Positions 1 to 10,921 of a DNA stretch of 64,000 bases are shown here, piece after piece. How positions within the stretch are numbered: position 1 is the first letter of the stretch; each line of letters opens with the position of its first letter. The notes below the pieces were generated by a model. The model made no database searches. It saw only the letters and a program-made list of their open reading frames with translations, and was not told the DNA's origin. A program made the translations under genes and the position numbers. The stretch covers positions 1,817,823-1,881,822 of the forward strand of contig JAAVVG010000002.1 of assembly GCA_012976225.1 (NCBI GenBank). Direction: 5' to 3'. Origin of the DNA: Golubevia sp. BC0850 (taxonomy: Eukaryota > Basidiomycota > Exobasidiomycetes > Golubeviales > Golubeviaceae).

Positions 1-80
1 AATCCTTGCTTTCGACCATCGTTATCCTCATCGGTTCTTCTTCCTCCTGCCACCTTAGCATTCTTCCAAGAGATCTCTTC

Positions 81-1159
81 ATGTCAACATGGAGAGCAAG
101 CAGCAGCATAGTCAAAGACCGTCTAGTCGATCCAAAGCTGGCTCTTCCTTTAGAGACATTCTATCAGGTTGTCTCATCCCTCTCACCTCAATCCATTGCT
201 AGATCAAGCGCCATCTCTAAAGAATGGAGAGAAACAATCAACGCTAATCCCGCTCTGCACAGAGAGATCGATTTGTCGAATTTAGGATTTCGAGACTATC
301 CCGAGTGTGATTTTAAACGCCTCGCATCGCTATGTGATAATGATGTACGCAAGTTGTCTCTCAATTTATCCAGTACTTGGGAAGAATACGTTAGAGCCAA
401 GATTGTGGGAGACTCCAATTGGGAAGATGAGGAGGGTGATGATTTACTTTATCTCATCAGGTCACAAACAAATCTGAAGGAGGTTTTTTTTTTATTGATG
501 GACAAGAGAACGGCCGAGGATACGTCAGATTTCCTTATACTCTTTCTGGATCCAATCTTCTCATCAAAACATCGAGGAAAATTCAAGATAGTCACTCCCA
601 TCACTTTCATTCTTAAAAGGGGAGGGGGAGAAGAATTGGGGTCAAAGAGTTTCGACTTTATCAACAATCGTTTGCCGATCGTAATAGCTACAGCTCTTAC
701 CGATGTCTTAGGTGTTATGAAAAAAGCAAGAGGTTTCTGGGCACAGGGCTTTCTTTTATCGGGTCCCAACAATTGGCAGGAACCGAATCAATATATCATC
801 AATTTAGCTCCTAGAGTCTTAGAAGAGCTTTTACACTCTAACTTGACCCTCAAGACGGGGTACAGACTTTGGAACTTTTCGATGAAGTTCCCCAATCTTG
901 ACTCCCTCTCTTCAGTTCTCTTCAATTTACATGATGTTGACCAGGCTGCTTCAGAGACGCCGCCACTCTTCGCCTCGCAAATTCGTGGCCCATCATCCAG
1001 CTATTGCAGGCGCTCAAAGTCTCGGACTTGGAAAAGCACGCACAAGCAAGAACAGCTTCGAAAGGAATTAAGAAGTTGTCGATCAAAGCATACGATGCAA
1101 CCAATCTCGGAATTTACAGCAATTTCGGTGAAAGAGAGTGTAAATTGGATTTTGAGTAA
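81..1159 (+). pseudogene. F-box/LRR-like gene, frame broken
   Basis: F-box proteins bind Skp1 and bring targets to SCF ubiquitin ligases. From the ATG at 81 the frame gives an F-box-like stretch at residues 15-60 (key text LALPLETFYQ, EWRETI, ALHREIDLS). It stays open to 1184, but after about 950 the text turns random. The frame offset by two bases from about 950 reads as leucine-rich protein (RDAATLRLANSW, LLQALKVSDLEKHA) and ends with TAA at 1157-1159. I infer one indel near 945-965, so the gene is frameshifted or the assembly has an error there; no splice pair repairs it. A damaged paralogue lies tail-to-tail 30 bp downstream. Family assignment is moderate; the break is read directly. Confidence 0.6.
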
Positions 1160-1188
1160 TGTAAGGTTGGTAAGAAAGCTCTGAGAAG

Positions 1189-1847
1189 CTAGAAAGGCGT
1201 ATGCCATGCCATATTGAGACTCTCTGGCACAATACATACTTGAAAGATATTGACGGGGACCTCGATCTTTGAATGACTGTTGATGAGTCTAAGCCTTCTC
1301 GGTCCTTGCTCTCCAGCTTCCAAGCTCACCACGAGTGGGCCCTCAATCTCGACCTCCTTCAAGGCTGAGAACCTCCCCAGAGCATGTTCAGTGAGCTTAA
1401 GAACTAGCTGAAGTGAATCATTGGCCGTAGCTTCGTCAATCAGTAGATGTAGTTCTCTGAGACCCTGAGGGTATTTCTGGAATTGAGGAGGACTTGAATT
1501 AGTTGATGATAACCGAACTCTTTCCGTTCCCCTGCTACATGATTGATGTGGCAAAGTTCTTTCCAGAAGCTTGATAAGTTGAGAGAGAGAGACCTTGACG
1601 AGCTGATGAAGAGACAGAGATGAGAGTCTTCCGAAGTGATGAATGACCCTCTCCATCTCGCTTCCCAACCCCAAGCTTAGTAGATCAATCTCCCTGTGAA
1701 GAGCTGGATTGGTGATGATTGAAGTTCTCCAGTCTATGCAGATGGCGCTTGAGGTGGAAGGAAGGAGATAGAGTGGAAACCCATCTCTAGCGGGAGTGCG
1801 AGCGTTGGATCGATTAGATGGTTTTGTCTGTTGATGTTGCGGTCCAT
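1189..1847 (-). pseudogene. F-box/LRR-like paralogue with 16-nt deletion
   Basis: Inverted partner of the gene at 81-1159. From the ATG at 1847 the first frame reads LIDPTLALPLE, matching LVDPKLALPLE of the other copy, then stops. The second frame continues with NPALHREID, also shared, followed by a leucine-rich region (LSSLSLHQLV, GLRELHLLIDEA, RLRLINSH). Aligning the DNA shows that a 16-nt stretch present in the other copy between CCTCA and AGCGCC is missing here, which shifts the frame and creates an early TAG. The upstream segment is short, so a functional start after the break is unlikely, though a truncated LRR protein cannot be excluded. Confidence 0.65.
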
Positions 1848-2195
1848 GCTGTTTGACAAGTTCAGTTGAAGAAGTTAATTTTAAGAGAACTCTAAAGAAG
1901 GAAGAACCAAAGATGTTTTAGGAAAGACTGAGGCGTGTTGAAAAATGTCGTCCAGGGAGTCGATTGAGATCGTTCGCTCCAGCTTCTTCTTCGACTTCGT
2001 AGTTGAAAGAGAAGAACACTCTTTGATTCTTGGATTTGAGGGCTGCAGTCTTGAACGTCACAGGGTCCCGTCGAATATTTTGGGATTCTGGCTGACCTAA
2101 GCTGGAGTGGATTCGACTTCCGTACACTGACAAAGCTTTCTTCCTTTCTTCCATTCTCCTCTTCTCTTCCTCCCACACCTCATCAAAATCTCAAA

Positions 2196-3300
2196 ATGTC
2201 AACCATTCCTTCAGTTGCAGTGATTCTAGGATCTTCACAAGGAATCGGTCTTCATCTCGCACGGTAAGTCAAATCCCTTCCAATCTCTCTTGTTCCATTC
2301 ACTTACCTAAAAGCCACTCTCCTCATTCCCAGATTCTACCTAGCCTCCACTTCATTGAACGTAGTATCTCTCTCAAGAACTTCTTCCAAAGCTCGAAACT
2401 CCATTCTAGATTCCACCAAAGCTTCACCACTTTCTTCAATTTCACACGATCAGTCTAAGTTGAACCAAACGGATGCCTCGAAGTTGCATGCTTTAGATGA
2501 ATCAAGATTAACTACTATAGATGTGGATTGCACAGAAGAAGATTCAATCGCTGCAGCCGCTAGAGAAGTCGAAAAAAGGTTTGGTAAGGATTCTTTGAGG
2601 TTACTTTTCAACGTAGCTGGAGTTCTACATCCTGAGAAGAGTTTGAACCAAGTTGATTATGAGAAGATGATGCAGACTTTTAAGTGAGTAGACTTCTTCG
2701 TAATCTTTCTTCGTAGCGTTGTTCTAATTTCTTGCCCTCTATGTTCTGTCACAGAATCAACACCTTCGCCCCACTTCTATCCTTCAAACATTTCGTTCCA
2801 CTTTTACCAAAGAAGATCGACTACAGTGCAGAAGAAGACTCATGTCCTTCAAGAGGTTTCTTACCAAAGAATTTGAGCGTCATCGCAAGTATGAGTGCAA
2901 GAGTTGGAAGTATCTCTGACAATGGAAGGGGAGGCTGGTACTCTTATCGTGCTTCAAAAGCAGCCCAGAATCAGCTCACAAAGACTCTGTCTCATGAACT
3001 GAGGTTAAGAAACCATCCTGCTATCTCAGTGGGGCTACATCCCGGTAAGTAGAAGCGAGAGAGAATAAGCAGAATTGAGATCGCGTTTCTGATCCGTACC
3101 TCTCTTTGGTTCCAACAGGTACTGTAAGAAGTGAATTATCTCGTGAATTCACTGGAGGTCCGGAATCTCAAAAGGAGAAGAAAGCTGGAGAATTCGACCA
3201 AGATGAAGCTGCTCTCAACTTAGCTAATGTAATCAAGGACTTGAAGCAAGAGCAGAGCGGAGGACTGTTCGACTGGCAGGGTAAAGATATCCCTTGGTAG
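2196..3300 (+). CDS. Short-chain dehydrogenase/reductase
   Basis: Classical SDR of 296 aa, an NAD(P)-dependent oxidoreductase of unknown substrate. Exons are 2196-2263, 2333-2683, 2755-3044 and 3119-3300; all three introns are GT-AG and the phases agree. The Rossmann motif GSSQGIG is at residues 12-18, NVAG near 115, the catalytic Ser region around SMSARVGS near 185, and the YxxxK pair in SYRASK near 202-206. A C-factor-like SDR is likely from the late PGTV motif (residues about 235) and the tail LFDWQGKDIPW, which resembles bacterial and fungal C-factor relatives. There is no signal peptide, so it should be cytosolic. The 2.2 kb start follows a region without a convincing gene. Confidence 0.88.
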
Positions 3301-3579
3301 ATAGACTTTATAGATGGTGGATCTTCTCGTGTCCAAAAGTCAAACGCTGAGGAGTCAAACGTTGTGAGGTCTCTTCCTAGCTTCTTTTCTCGTTAATTTT
3401 TCTCGCCACCCTGCTCTAGTAAAGTCTCTCTGTTCCACCCAATTAGTAGATAGACACACATTGTAATAGATCTTCAACATCAGGTTAAATTTCGTTGCGT
3501 AAATATCGACAGCCTACATTTCATGGAGAAGTCATGAAGTCATTACAAGAAAGTCGAGATTCTCTTTGATCCCTCGCCT

Positions 3580-5764
3580 CTAAGCCTTCTTAGGTTTCTC
3601 CCAACCATCCAACCAAAACTTAACAAACTCCAGTATTTCTTCATGGATCTTTCTAATCCTTTCAGGTTCCTTTCCTTCCTTTCTACTTGTACTATCTAAT
3701 CCATTTTCATCACAATGGTGCCAACAATCAGGAATCAGTTTGAAAGGTTTCTCTAAAGTGTCTTTCCTATCACCTCCAAAAGCGTAATCTTCAGAATGTA
3801 CGCAAGCCGATCTCCAAGGATCAAATTGTCCATCGATGAAAGCTAACCTTTCATATTCCAGATTGAAACCTCCGATATCGTTCACTCCAGAAACGTTTGG
3901 GTGAGCTGGAACTGAAGAGAATTCACCTGGAGGGAAACCTTTTCGACAGACTTCGGAGGAGAATTCTAAGTCTATTAGAGAGGAAATGAGTTTAGGGCCG
4001 GAGAGATGAGGAGGTTGAGGGATGGGAGGAGCGGTTTGGAAGAATCCCCAGGTTGTGCAAACTTGGTAGAGCCTGAGTGAGTAAAGATAGGGAGACAAAA
4101 GAGAAAATAGATGAGATCGGAAGCCAAGAGGGTCCCGAATTACGATGTTCCTTGACTCACCAAGCCTTGCCATTCGCATCAGTCGGCATGGCATCAACGA
4201 ACCCACTGAAATCAGAAGAACCAAAACATTCATCTGGAGTATTCTCTGCGACGCAAGAATCGATGATCCTTCCTCTTAGATAATGAGCAAATGAAAAGAC
4301 TGAAGTTGGAAGTGAAAGCGGGTTTGAACTTGGTACGATCGTACTTTCGTCGGTCATCGCTCTGCAGAAGTTGTCCCAAGCTGGAGATGAAATCGCTGGA
4401 TTCCAGTTGAGACTTGAGAGGAGAGAGGAAAAGAAGAAATCAGGAGGGAGCAGAGGATGAGTTTCTGGGATCAAGAGAAATAGAGAGTCGAACAATTAGA
4501 TGTAGAGGGTAGATATTCAAAGATCTATAGACAGTTGAACTCACCTCTGAAAAGCGCCCAAAGGATAAGTCAAAAGATTTCCCAAATCTCCCAATTCACT
4601 CAAACCTTTCAAATTGAAAACCTTCAACAATTCCTCAACTTCTTCTTCCTTTCTTTCAGTTTGATGAATCCCCTTCTCCGGTTCCGGAGCTATAATTTCA
4701 TCTATAGCTTTAATAGCACTTTGAATGTTTTGAACACATTGAGTCTCACCACCTCTTGCAATAGGAAAGAAATAAGCAAAGTATTCTTCGATAGCTTCTG
4801 TGACTGCTGAAGAAGCAATCGCACCATAAAATAGATCTGGATATAACACCCTTTGCAAAGCTGATTTTGCACCTGGATATGAACCTCCGTAGTAAATGTA
4901 AGGAACGTTTGGGGAAGTTAAATCTTCAGAGAGACCAGGGAACGTGACTTTACTGACGAAATCGGCTGAATCTTGAAGGGCCTGTTTGTTGGTTAAGAAT
5001 CGAAGTTGATCGGTTCCCCAGGCTTCTCCTGGTCCCAGATCTTTTCTGTTTGGGAATGATTGTCCGTAATAACGATGCTGATGCAGGGGATGTAAGTTGA
5101 ACATCAGCCTCTACTCCTTTCATCCCAGCCCCCTCTCCCACTCCCATTCTCATCATCACTTCTTCTCTCCAGGACTCACCTCCAAAACGATTCCAATTCC
5201 ACCGGTAGCTTCGGCCATTATATCCAAAATCCCAGTATCCAAATAAGGTAACCTTCCCTCAGCATCTGTTTCCCCACTATCTAGTACGAAGATAGGAACC
5301 ACTTGACCTTTCTTCCTATCTTCCGGTTTCTTGTAGTAACGAGTAGAGAACCAGAACCTCTGTTCAAAAGTTGCATTATTGGTATGATCAAAATGATCTA
5401 AAGGTTGAGTGAAAGTTGAAGCAGTAACGTTTGGAGGTAGAGAAGTGAAGGTGGGGGTTGCAGTTGCTTCTGACTCTTGATCGGATAGAGTAGATAGATA
5501 ATAAGAATCTAATGAAGGTTGTTTGCTTGATGAGTCTAGATCTAAGAAGTAAGGTGTTAAATATGGATTGTCTTTGATTGAAGCTGAAGATGAAGATTCA
5601 ACTAAAGATTCAACTTCTTTTGCTTTCCTTTCAAGATGAGAATGCAGTCCTGGTGTGAATTTTGACATTTTATGGACCAAATCGGCTGAAGATCCATCGT
5701 ATCGAATGCATGACACTAATGTTGAGCTTGTCAATAGTAAAGTTGAAGCTGAAAGAACTTTCAT
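3580..5764 (-). CDS. Peptidase S28 (Pro-X carboxypeptidase-like), secreted
   Basis: Serine peptidase of family S28, which removes residues after proline and is usually secreted or lysosomal/vacuolar. Exons on the minus strand are 5764-5180, 5077-4545, 4412-4161 and 4072-3580, giving 620 aa. Residues 1-20 form a signal peptide (MKVLSAS then a hydrophobic run). The family entry motif QPLDHFDH is near residue 110 and HRYYGQSFP near 196. The nucleophile lies in YYGGSYPG near 260, where many relatives have GGSYGG. The Asp is in FIDGQFDPW near 540 and the His in CWHHCDENG near 577. Domain order and length fit the family. The gene ends 280 bp after the convergent SDR gene. Confidence 0.93.
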
Positions 5765-6125
5765 CTTGAAGCTCGATGGTAGAGATTCAGAAGAAGGTCA
5801 CTTGATTCCCAATCGCGTTCGCTGATAAGGTTTCCATTTCAAAGGAGACGTCGCATCGCATCGTCCTCACTCTTCCGGCTTCCCTAATTAAGGTTTTATT
5901 TTTGAAACTGAATCCGAATCGGGAAATACCATTCATCAACGCGTTCTGTGTTGGGAACCGTTGTTAAGCACTTAAGCTGACCAAGCTGGACTTGCATCGA
6001 GTGTGCGTCAGAGTGGAGAGAATTGCTTTATAATCCAGCTTCTCAACTTTCTTTCCTTCTTCTTCTTCTTCTTCTCAACCACAACAAACCAAACTACTTT
6101 TTTCAATTCTAAATTCTCGCAACCA
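5765..6125. promoter_or_regulatory. Divergent intergenic region
   Basis: This 361-bp gap lies between the starts of the S28 peptidase (minus) and a small mitochondrial protein (plus) and must hold both promoters. A TTC/CTT-rich run sits at about 6045-6085, just before the plus-strand ATG at 6126, as is common for fungal 5' leaders. I see no clear TATA box. Confidence 0.4.
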
Positions 6126-6580
6126 ATGATCTCCTCAATCATTCGTCAATCAACTCTACGTTCAACTCGTTCTCTTCAGAGTTCAGCAGTTCGTTCAACT
6201 CGTAATTATGCTACCGTTCCTCCTTCAGGTCCAACTCCAGGTGCTGTAAGTAATCATATCACTCCTTTAATCTACCTTAAATCTCGATTCTCTACCTCTT
6301 GTCTCCCCTCATTGAATCTTTCTGACTTTCCACGAACTCCCATCGCATATCTATTCTCTTCTCCCAGCACCCACCCTCTCACCAAGGAGGATCTAGAGTC
6401 ACAGGAACTAGAAACATGTTAATCGGATCAGTCATAGTTTTAGCAGGCTCTACAGCTATTTTCTTATCATATGGAGGTCATGACAAGAAGAAAGAGGCAT
6501 TGGGCGTATCAAGTGTCACTGCGGAAGGGGCTAGTAAGCTTGAAAGTGGTTCCGTTGCTCGTGCTAAGGGCAACATGTAA
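6126..6580 (+). CDS. Small mitochondrial single-pass membrane protein
   Basis: Predicted 110-aa protein from exons 6126-6245 and 6368-6580; the acceptor at 6366-6367 is the one that keeps the frame. The N-terminus is rich in Arg and Ser without acids (MISSIIRQSTLRSTR), a typical mitochondrial presequence, with a likely cleavage near RNYA at residue 34. One membrane segment (MLIGSVIVLAGSTAIFL) lies near residues 57-75, followed by a charged tail containing KKKEA and ending AKGNM. I do not recognise the family; a respiratory-complex accessory or assembly role is possible but not shown. It is the plus-strand partner of the divergent S28 gene. Confidence 0.7.
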
Positions 6581-7469
6581 ATTCTGGATCAAGATGGGGA
6601 GAGTTTTAAAATTCAAAGCCAGAATCTGGGAGAAGGTGGGGACGTCAAGGTTTCATAGATAGTCTCAATTTTTCTCTGTTCTCCTCTTCCTTCTACGTTC
6701 TTATCTCGCAAGGTTTACTAATAAATGAAAAAGCCTACAATCCAAATCAAAGTTTCATCACCATACGTCTCATCAAATGAAGTTCCCCCGAACTCTTCTC
6801 ATCCTTCTGTAAATCCTCCACTTTATACAAGCAGTCTCGCGTCCCAACAAAGCAAAGCAATTCATTCTCACTCTTCATTTCTTTCTAGCATTCGATGTTA
6901 TGAAGATATCTCAAAAGAGTCTATGAGCAGGGTTGAGAAAACTTCTCTTTTCTGCCAAACAAACGCAGCATGCAGTCAGAAACAAAAAGAACAACTGGAA
7001 TTAAATATGTGCATGGGTAAGATTTCAATCTTTAATTAGTTCTGTTGTTACATGATTGAGAGAAAGAAGAGAGCGAGAGGTGCTTTTTGCTTGTATTTAT
7101 GAAGTTTTTGAAAGAAAAGAAGACTTTGTGAGACGAGACTGGTTTGATTTGTATTCTTGGAAAAGTAAGTTTTTTCAGCTGATGGGACAAGCGAAGAAAG
7201 GGAAAGCGAAATGAATCACAGAAAGAGATGAAAGGGAGAGAGAAGAAAAGAGGGGGGGGGGGGAGTTGATTGATGATGCTCATGAAGGTTGAATGTTGAT
7301 TGAGATTTTGAGTTTGATGAAAGCGAAGGGATTGAATTCGAGGAAACGAAGATCTTGTTGAGTTAAGAGTCAAGAGACCTGTCGTTCTTCGTGTCATTTG
7401 AGTTGATGGGATTGAAAGGATAGGTAGAGAAGTGGTCGGATCGGGGAAGGTTGAGTCCTAAAGCCTCTT
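6581..7469. other. Intergenic region between convergent genes
   Basis: About 890 bp between the end of the small mitochondrial gene and the stop of ADA2. It holds a run of about eleven G at 7251-7262 and purine-rich 3' flank of ADA2. Open frames here have low-complexity translations and no family likeness, so I call no gene. Confidence 0.5.
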
Positions 7470-10400
7470 TTAAGGAGCAGCTGTAACTTGTGGAGGAGAA
7501 CCCGCTTGATGTTGTTTTTCTCCAATAGATCCATTCCCATTAAGGTTGAAGTTCGGATTTGAAGCCAAATTCTCTTGACTATCATTTGGAAGATGAGATT
7601 GAGAAAGTTGATGTTGAGGTTGAAATCCTTGTCTTTGCACTTGTTTATTAGAATTAACAGGAGATTTAATTGGACTAGCATTCAAAGGAGCTTGAGTTAA
7701 AGGACTAGAAGTAGTTCTCTCTCTCTGAACCTTCGAAACTCCATTTTCTAAATCTTCCTTTCCTTTATTCTTAGCTTCCGCACTTATCTCCTGTTGAGCT
7801 TTGAATTTGAGATCTAAAGCTTTCGCAGTAGTAGCAGTCATTGGACTAACAGCTCCAGCAGCATTTTTCAGCAAAGCTTGAAGAGCCCCAGTTTTACCTA
7901 AAGAGTTTTCATCTTCGTGACCTGGAGGAACACCAATTCCATCTTTAGGATCCCAACCTTTAGAAGCTGCTAATAAATAACCTTCTTCAGACAGTAAATC
8001 ATAGACCTTTCCAACTTTATTAACATCCATTTTGAACAAGGTTCTAGCATCTCTTCTGGTTAAAACTCCATCTCTTCTTAGATATTCGACTATAATCTCT
8101 TTCTTCATGACCAAGAAAGAATTCGGTAGAATTCTCTGTTCAGAGCAACAAACTTGTTCTTTCGGAGTTAGATGTCTTAAAGAATCGTGATGAGAGATAT
8201 CCAAAGGTCTAGGAGGTTTTCTTGGAGTCTTGGGTCCTTCTGCATTACTTGCTCTACGTTTGTGAGCTGTACTTGGTTGCTGAGCAGCTTGACTAGAAGT
8301 TGGATCCTCAGCTTGAGGAGTTCCACTCGTTTCTCTTCCTCTAGCTTTTGCTGTTCCTGCTCCTGCTCTAGGACCACTACCTGAAGCTTGAGAAGCTCCA
8401 GGATAACCTCCGAGTCCATATCCAGCAGCTGCGAATCCTCCTTCTGCAAGAGCTGCTGCTCTCTTTGCTCTGTCTACCCTCTCCGCTTCGTATTGAGCCA
8501 CTTCAGAGAGAGAAGTCAAACCAACTTTTCGGCAGGCTTGAAGTTGAGAAGCAGCTCGTCGCAGAGCTTCCTCGTGAACTAGACCATTGAAGAAATCCTC
8601 GAAGTTCATTGCATTCTGCATTTGAGCGAAGTGCTTGACTCTCGAAAGTAGGTCTCGTTCATCTTTTGGTCTTCGTTTCTCCTGGGCTTGATTCTGTTGG
8701 GTGAGGGAGGAAAGGATTGAATGTATGCGTCAGTTTCATCTCGCAACTTCACTTTCGAACACCCTTCTCCTTCTTCTTTCGAAGGACTCACCCTCTTCAT
8801 CTCGGTCAATCGTCGTTCCAGAACGAAGTCTTTCCTCCTGGCTCTCCTATCTAGCCTTTCGTTGTACATGTCTAGTATCTCCAACTTGAGCTTCAAATCA
8901 GCTAGATCTTCATCCCAATCCGGAGCCTTGTCGTCTGGATCTGCCAGAGGAGCAGCTGGGTTAGGATGTTGAGATGTCGGTGGCTCGGCAGAAGCAGAGG
9001 TTGGAGCAGCAGCAGTGGCTGAGGAAGATGGATCTTCAGTAGAAGAAGTAGCAGCCGCCACTACCGAGCCTTCCGAAGCAGCTCCAGGAGGAGGAGCAGC
9101 AGATCTTGATGAAGCTGCGAGAGCTGGATGAGTAGCTTCGTTTCCATCAGTAGGCTTCTTTCCTCCATCTTTCATCTCCACGTCTCCTCCAGTTTCTTCT
9201 TCCACTTCTTTCTGTTTCCCCTTTTTCTTATCCTCTAACAAAATTTCATCTCCAGGGATTTCCTCCCCTCCCCATTGATAAATTTTTCCAAACTCCATAT
9301 CCTTAACCAAAGTTTCAGCTTCCTGTTCGTATTCGTACTCGAATTCCAATCTTCCAGGCATATAACCAGCTAACTCGGAATGAGAAGTAGGAGCAGAGAC
9401 CAAAGGTTTAGGAGTACTAACAGCAGGAACTGAAGTTCCATTAGCTGTAGCAGCAGCAGCTGCAGCAGTTGCAGCTTTAGCTTTAGCTACATTTGAAGCA
9501 TTCTCATCTCTAATGGTATCTATCCTCCTTCGTTTCCGTTTCTGAAATTCATCCGCATCTATTGAAGGATTGAAATTTAAATTAGGACCAACGACTGGAA
9601 GTTGACCGCCACTTGCTGGAGGTTTGGAACCTGGTTTATTAACATTTGGAGGTAAAGGAACTCTTGATTTCCCAGTTAAAGGATCGATTGGAACATCTGC
9701 TCTTACATATAAACTTTTACTACTCATTGAACCTGGAATTGTAGTGGAAGTGAAATTGAGTTTCTGTTCTTCTAACAATCGAAGTTCTTCTTTCTTCGCT
9801 CGATTTTCTCCTGATAAAGTTCCATCCTTTCCTTCTACAAAGACTGATTGATAGTGTTCTTCTACTTCTTCTTTTGTTCGGTTTCCGATATGATCAGCTA
9901 TGTCTGACCAATTTCCTAATCCATAGATTTGACAACCATCTAGAAGGAGGAGCTCTTCGTCTGCACCCCACTCGTCGCAGAAGATCGGATATGACGCTTG
10001 TTGCTGTGGTGAAGTAGTGAAAGTGGGTGTATTAGTTGCGAAGTTTGAGGCCAACTTTCTTGGAGAGCTTTTCTCTCTATGAGGTCTTTGCGCCACCTCT
10101 TGTCCCTTCCCTCCTCCTCACACGACTTCCTGACCTAATCGTCCCTTCCTCCTTTCCATACAACCTCCTGTCAATTTCCTGTCCTTTGTCTGATCATATG
10201 GATCATGATGGCCTTACTCCCGAGCATTCCACTTCCCATACCAGCTAAGTTGAGCCATCTTCTCTTATCACTCACCACAACTCTGTAGGCATGACTAGCC
10301 TTATGCTTTCCCAACTCAGCTCCATTACAGAAGCAACTCCCACAAAGATCAAAATCTTCACAACCTTCTGCGCACCGTATTCGAACAGTGAGAGTGATAT

Positions 10401-10740
10401 CAGCAGCGCAGACATCGCAATGATACCTCGTTCCAGGCTCGGCGACTGTTGTTGAGGAAAGATCCAGTTGAGCCCATTGAAGAAGAATTGAGTAAGGAAA
10501 GGGAATTAGATCACGTTGGAATTGGAGAGAAGTAGAAGTGAAGATGTCAGAACGCGTTTGATAGAATAAGATAACGCGCGCGGTAGAGGGAAGAGGTAGA
10601 TCGCGATGGAGTGGAAAGAGGGGGAGGAAGGTGGAAGAGGGGCGTTGTTGTGAGGATTCGACTGAGCCAATCTCACAACACTCACCTTTTGATTCTTCTG
10701 CCTGAGCTACGGGTTTACTTTTACGATGACTGACCGTCAT
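7470..10740 (-). CDS. ADA2: Transcriptional adaptor Ada2 (SAGA/ADA)
   Basis: Ada2 binds and stimulates the Gcn5 acetyltransferase in SAGA-type coactivators. Minus-strand exons are 10740-10686, 10445-10276, 10003-8792 and 8681-7470, giving 882 aa, long for the family because of disordered inserts. A ZZ zinc finger starts at about residue 24 (YHCDVC, CAEGCEDFDLC, HKASHAYRV). The SANT domain follows at about 80-130 (DEWGADEELLLLDGC, GLGNWSDIADHIG). The middle Ada2 region includes EFEYEYEQEAE and RRARRKDF, then RDLLSRVKHF. A SWIRM domain is near 640-725 (ILPNSFLVMKKEI, LFKMDVNKVGKVYDLL). A Gln/Ser-rich tail ends the protein. The start is 181 bp from U2AF1, so the two probably share a promoter region. 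Confidence 0.96.
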
Positions 10741-10921
10741 TGAAGTAAATCAATCGATCTCCTGGCATTCAAAGTCTGACTTGAGGCTGCTTTTGAGGAA
10801 TAGACGCTGGTGGGTGTGGTCTGGTGATCTTGGTCCGAGACCGAGTTGAACACCACCTTCGCCACGTGAAACTTCCTAGTTCTCCTTCCCTTTGACCATC
10901 CATCACATCCAAATCATCAAA

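Noticed and set aside
1918-2178. Minus-strand frame of about 80 codons upstream of the SDR gene
   Set aside because: An internal ATG at about 2156 gives a protein-like text, but there is no family match and an upstream in-frame TGA; no donor or acceptor links it to more exons.
6725-7039. Plus-strand ATG frame of 104 codons
   Set aside because: Low-complexity translation in the 3' flank between convergent genes; no likeness to any protein.
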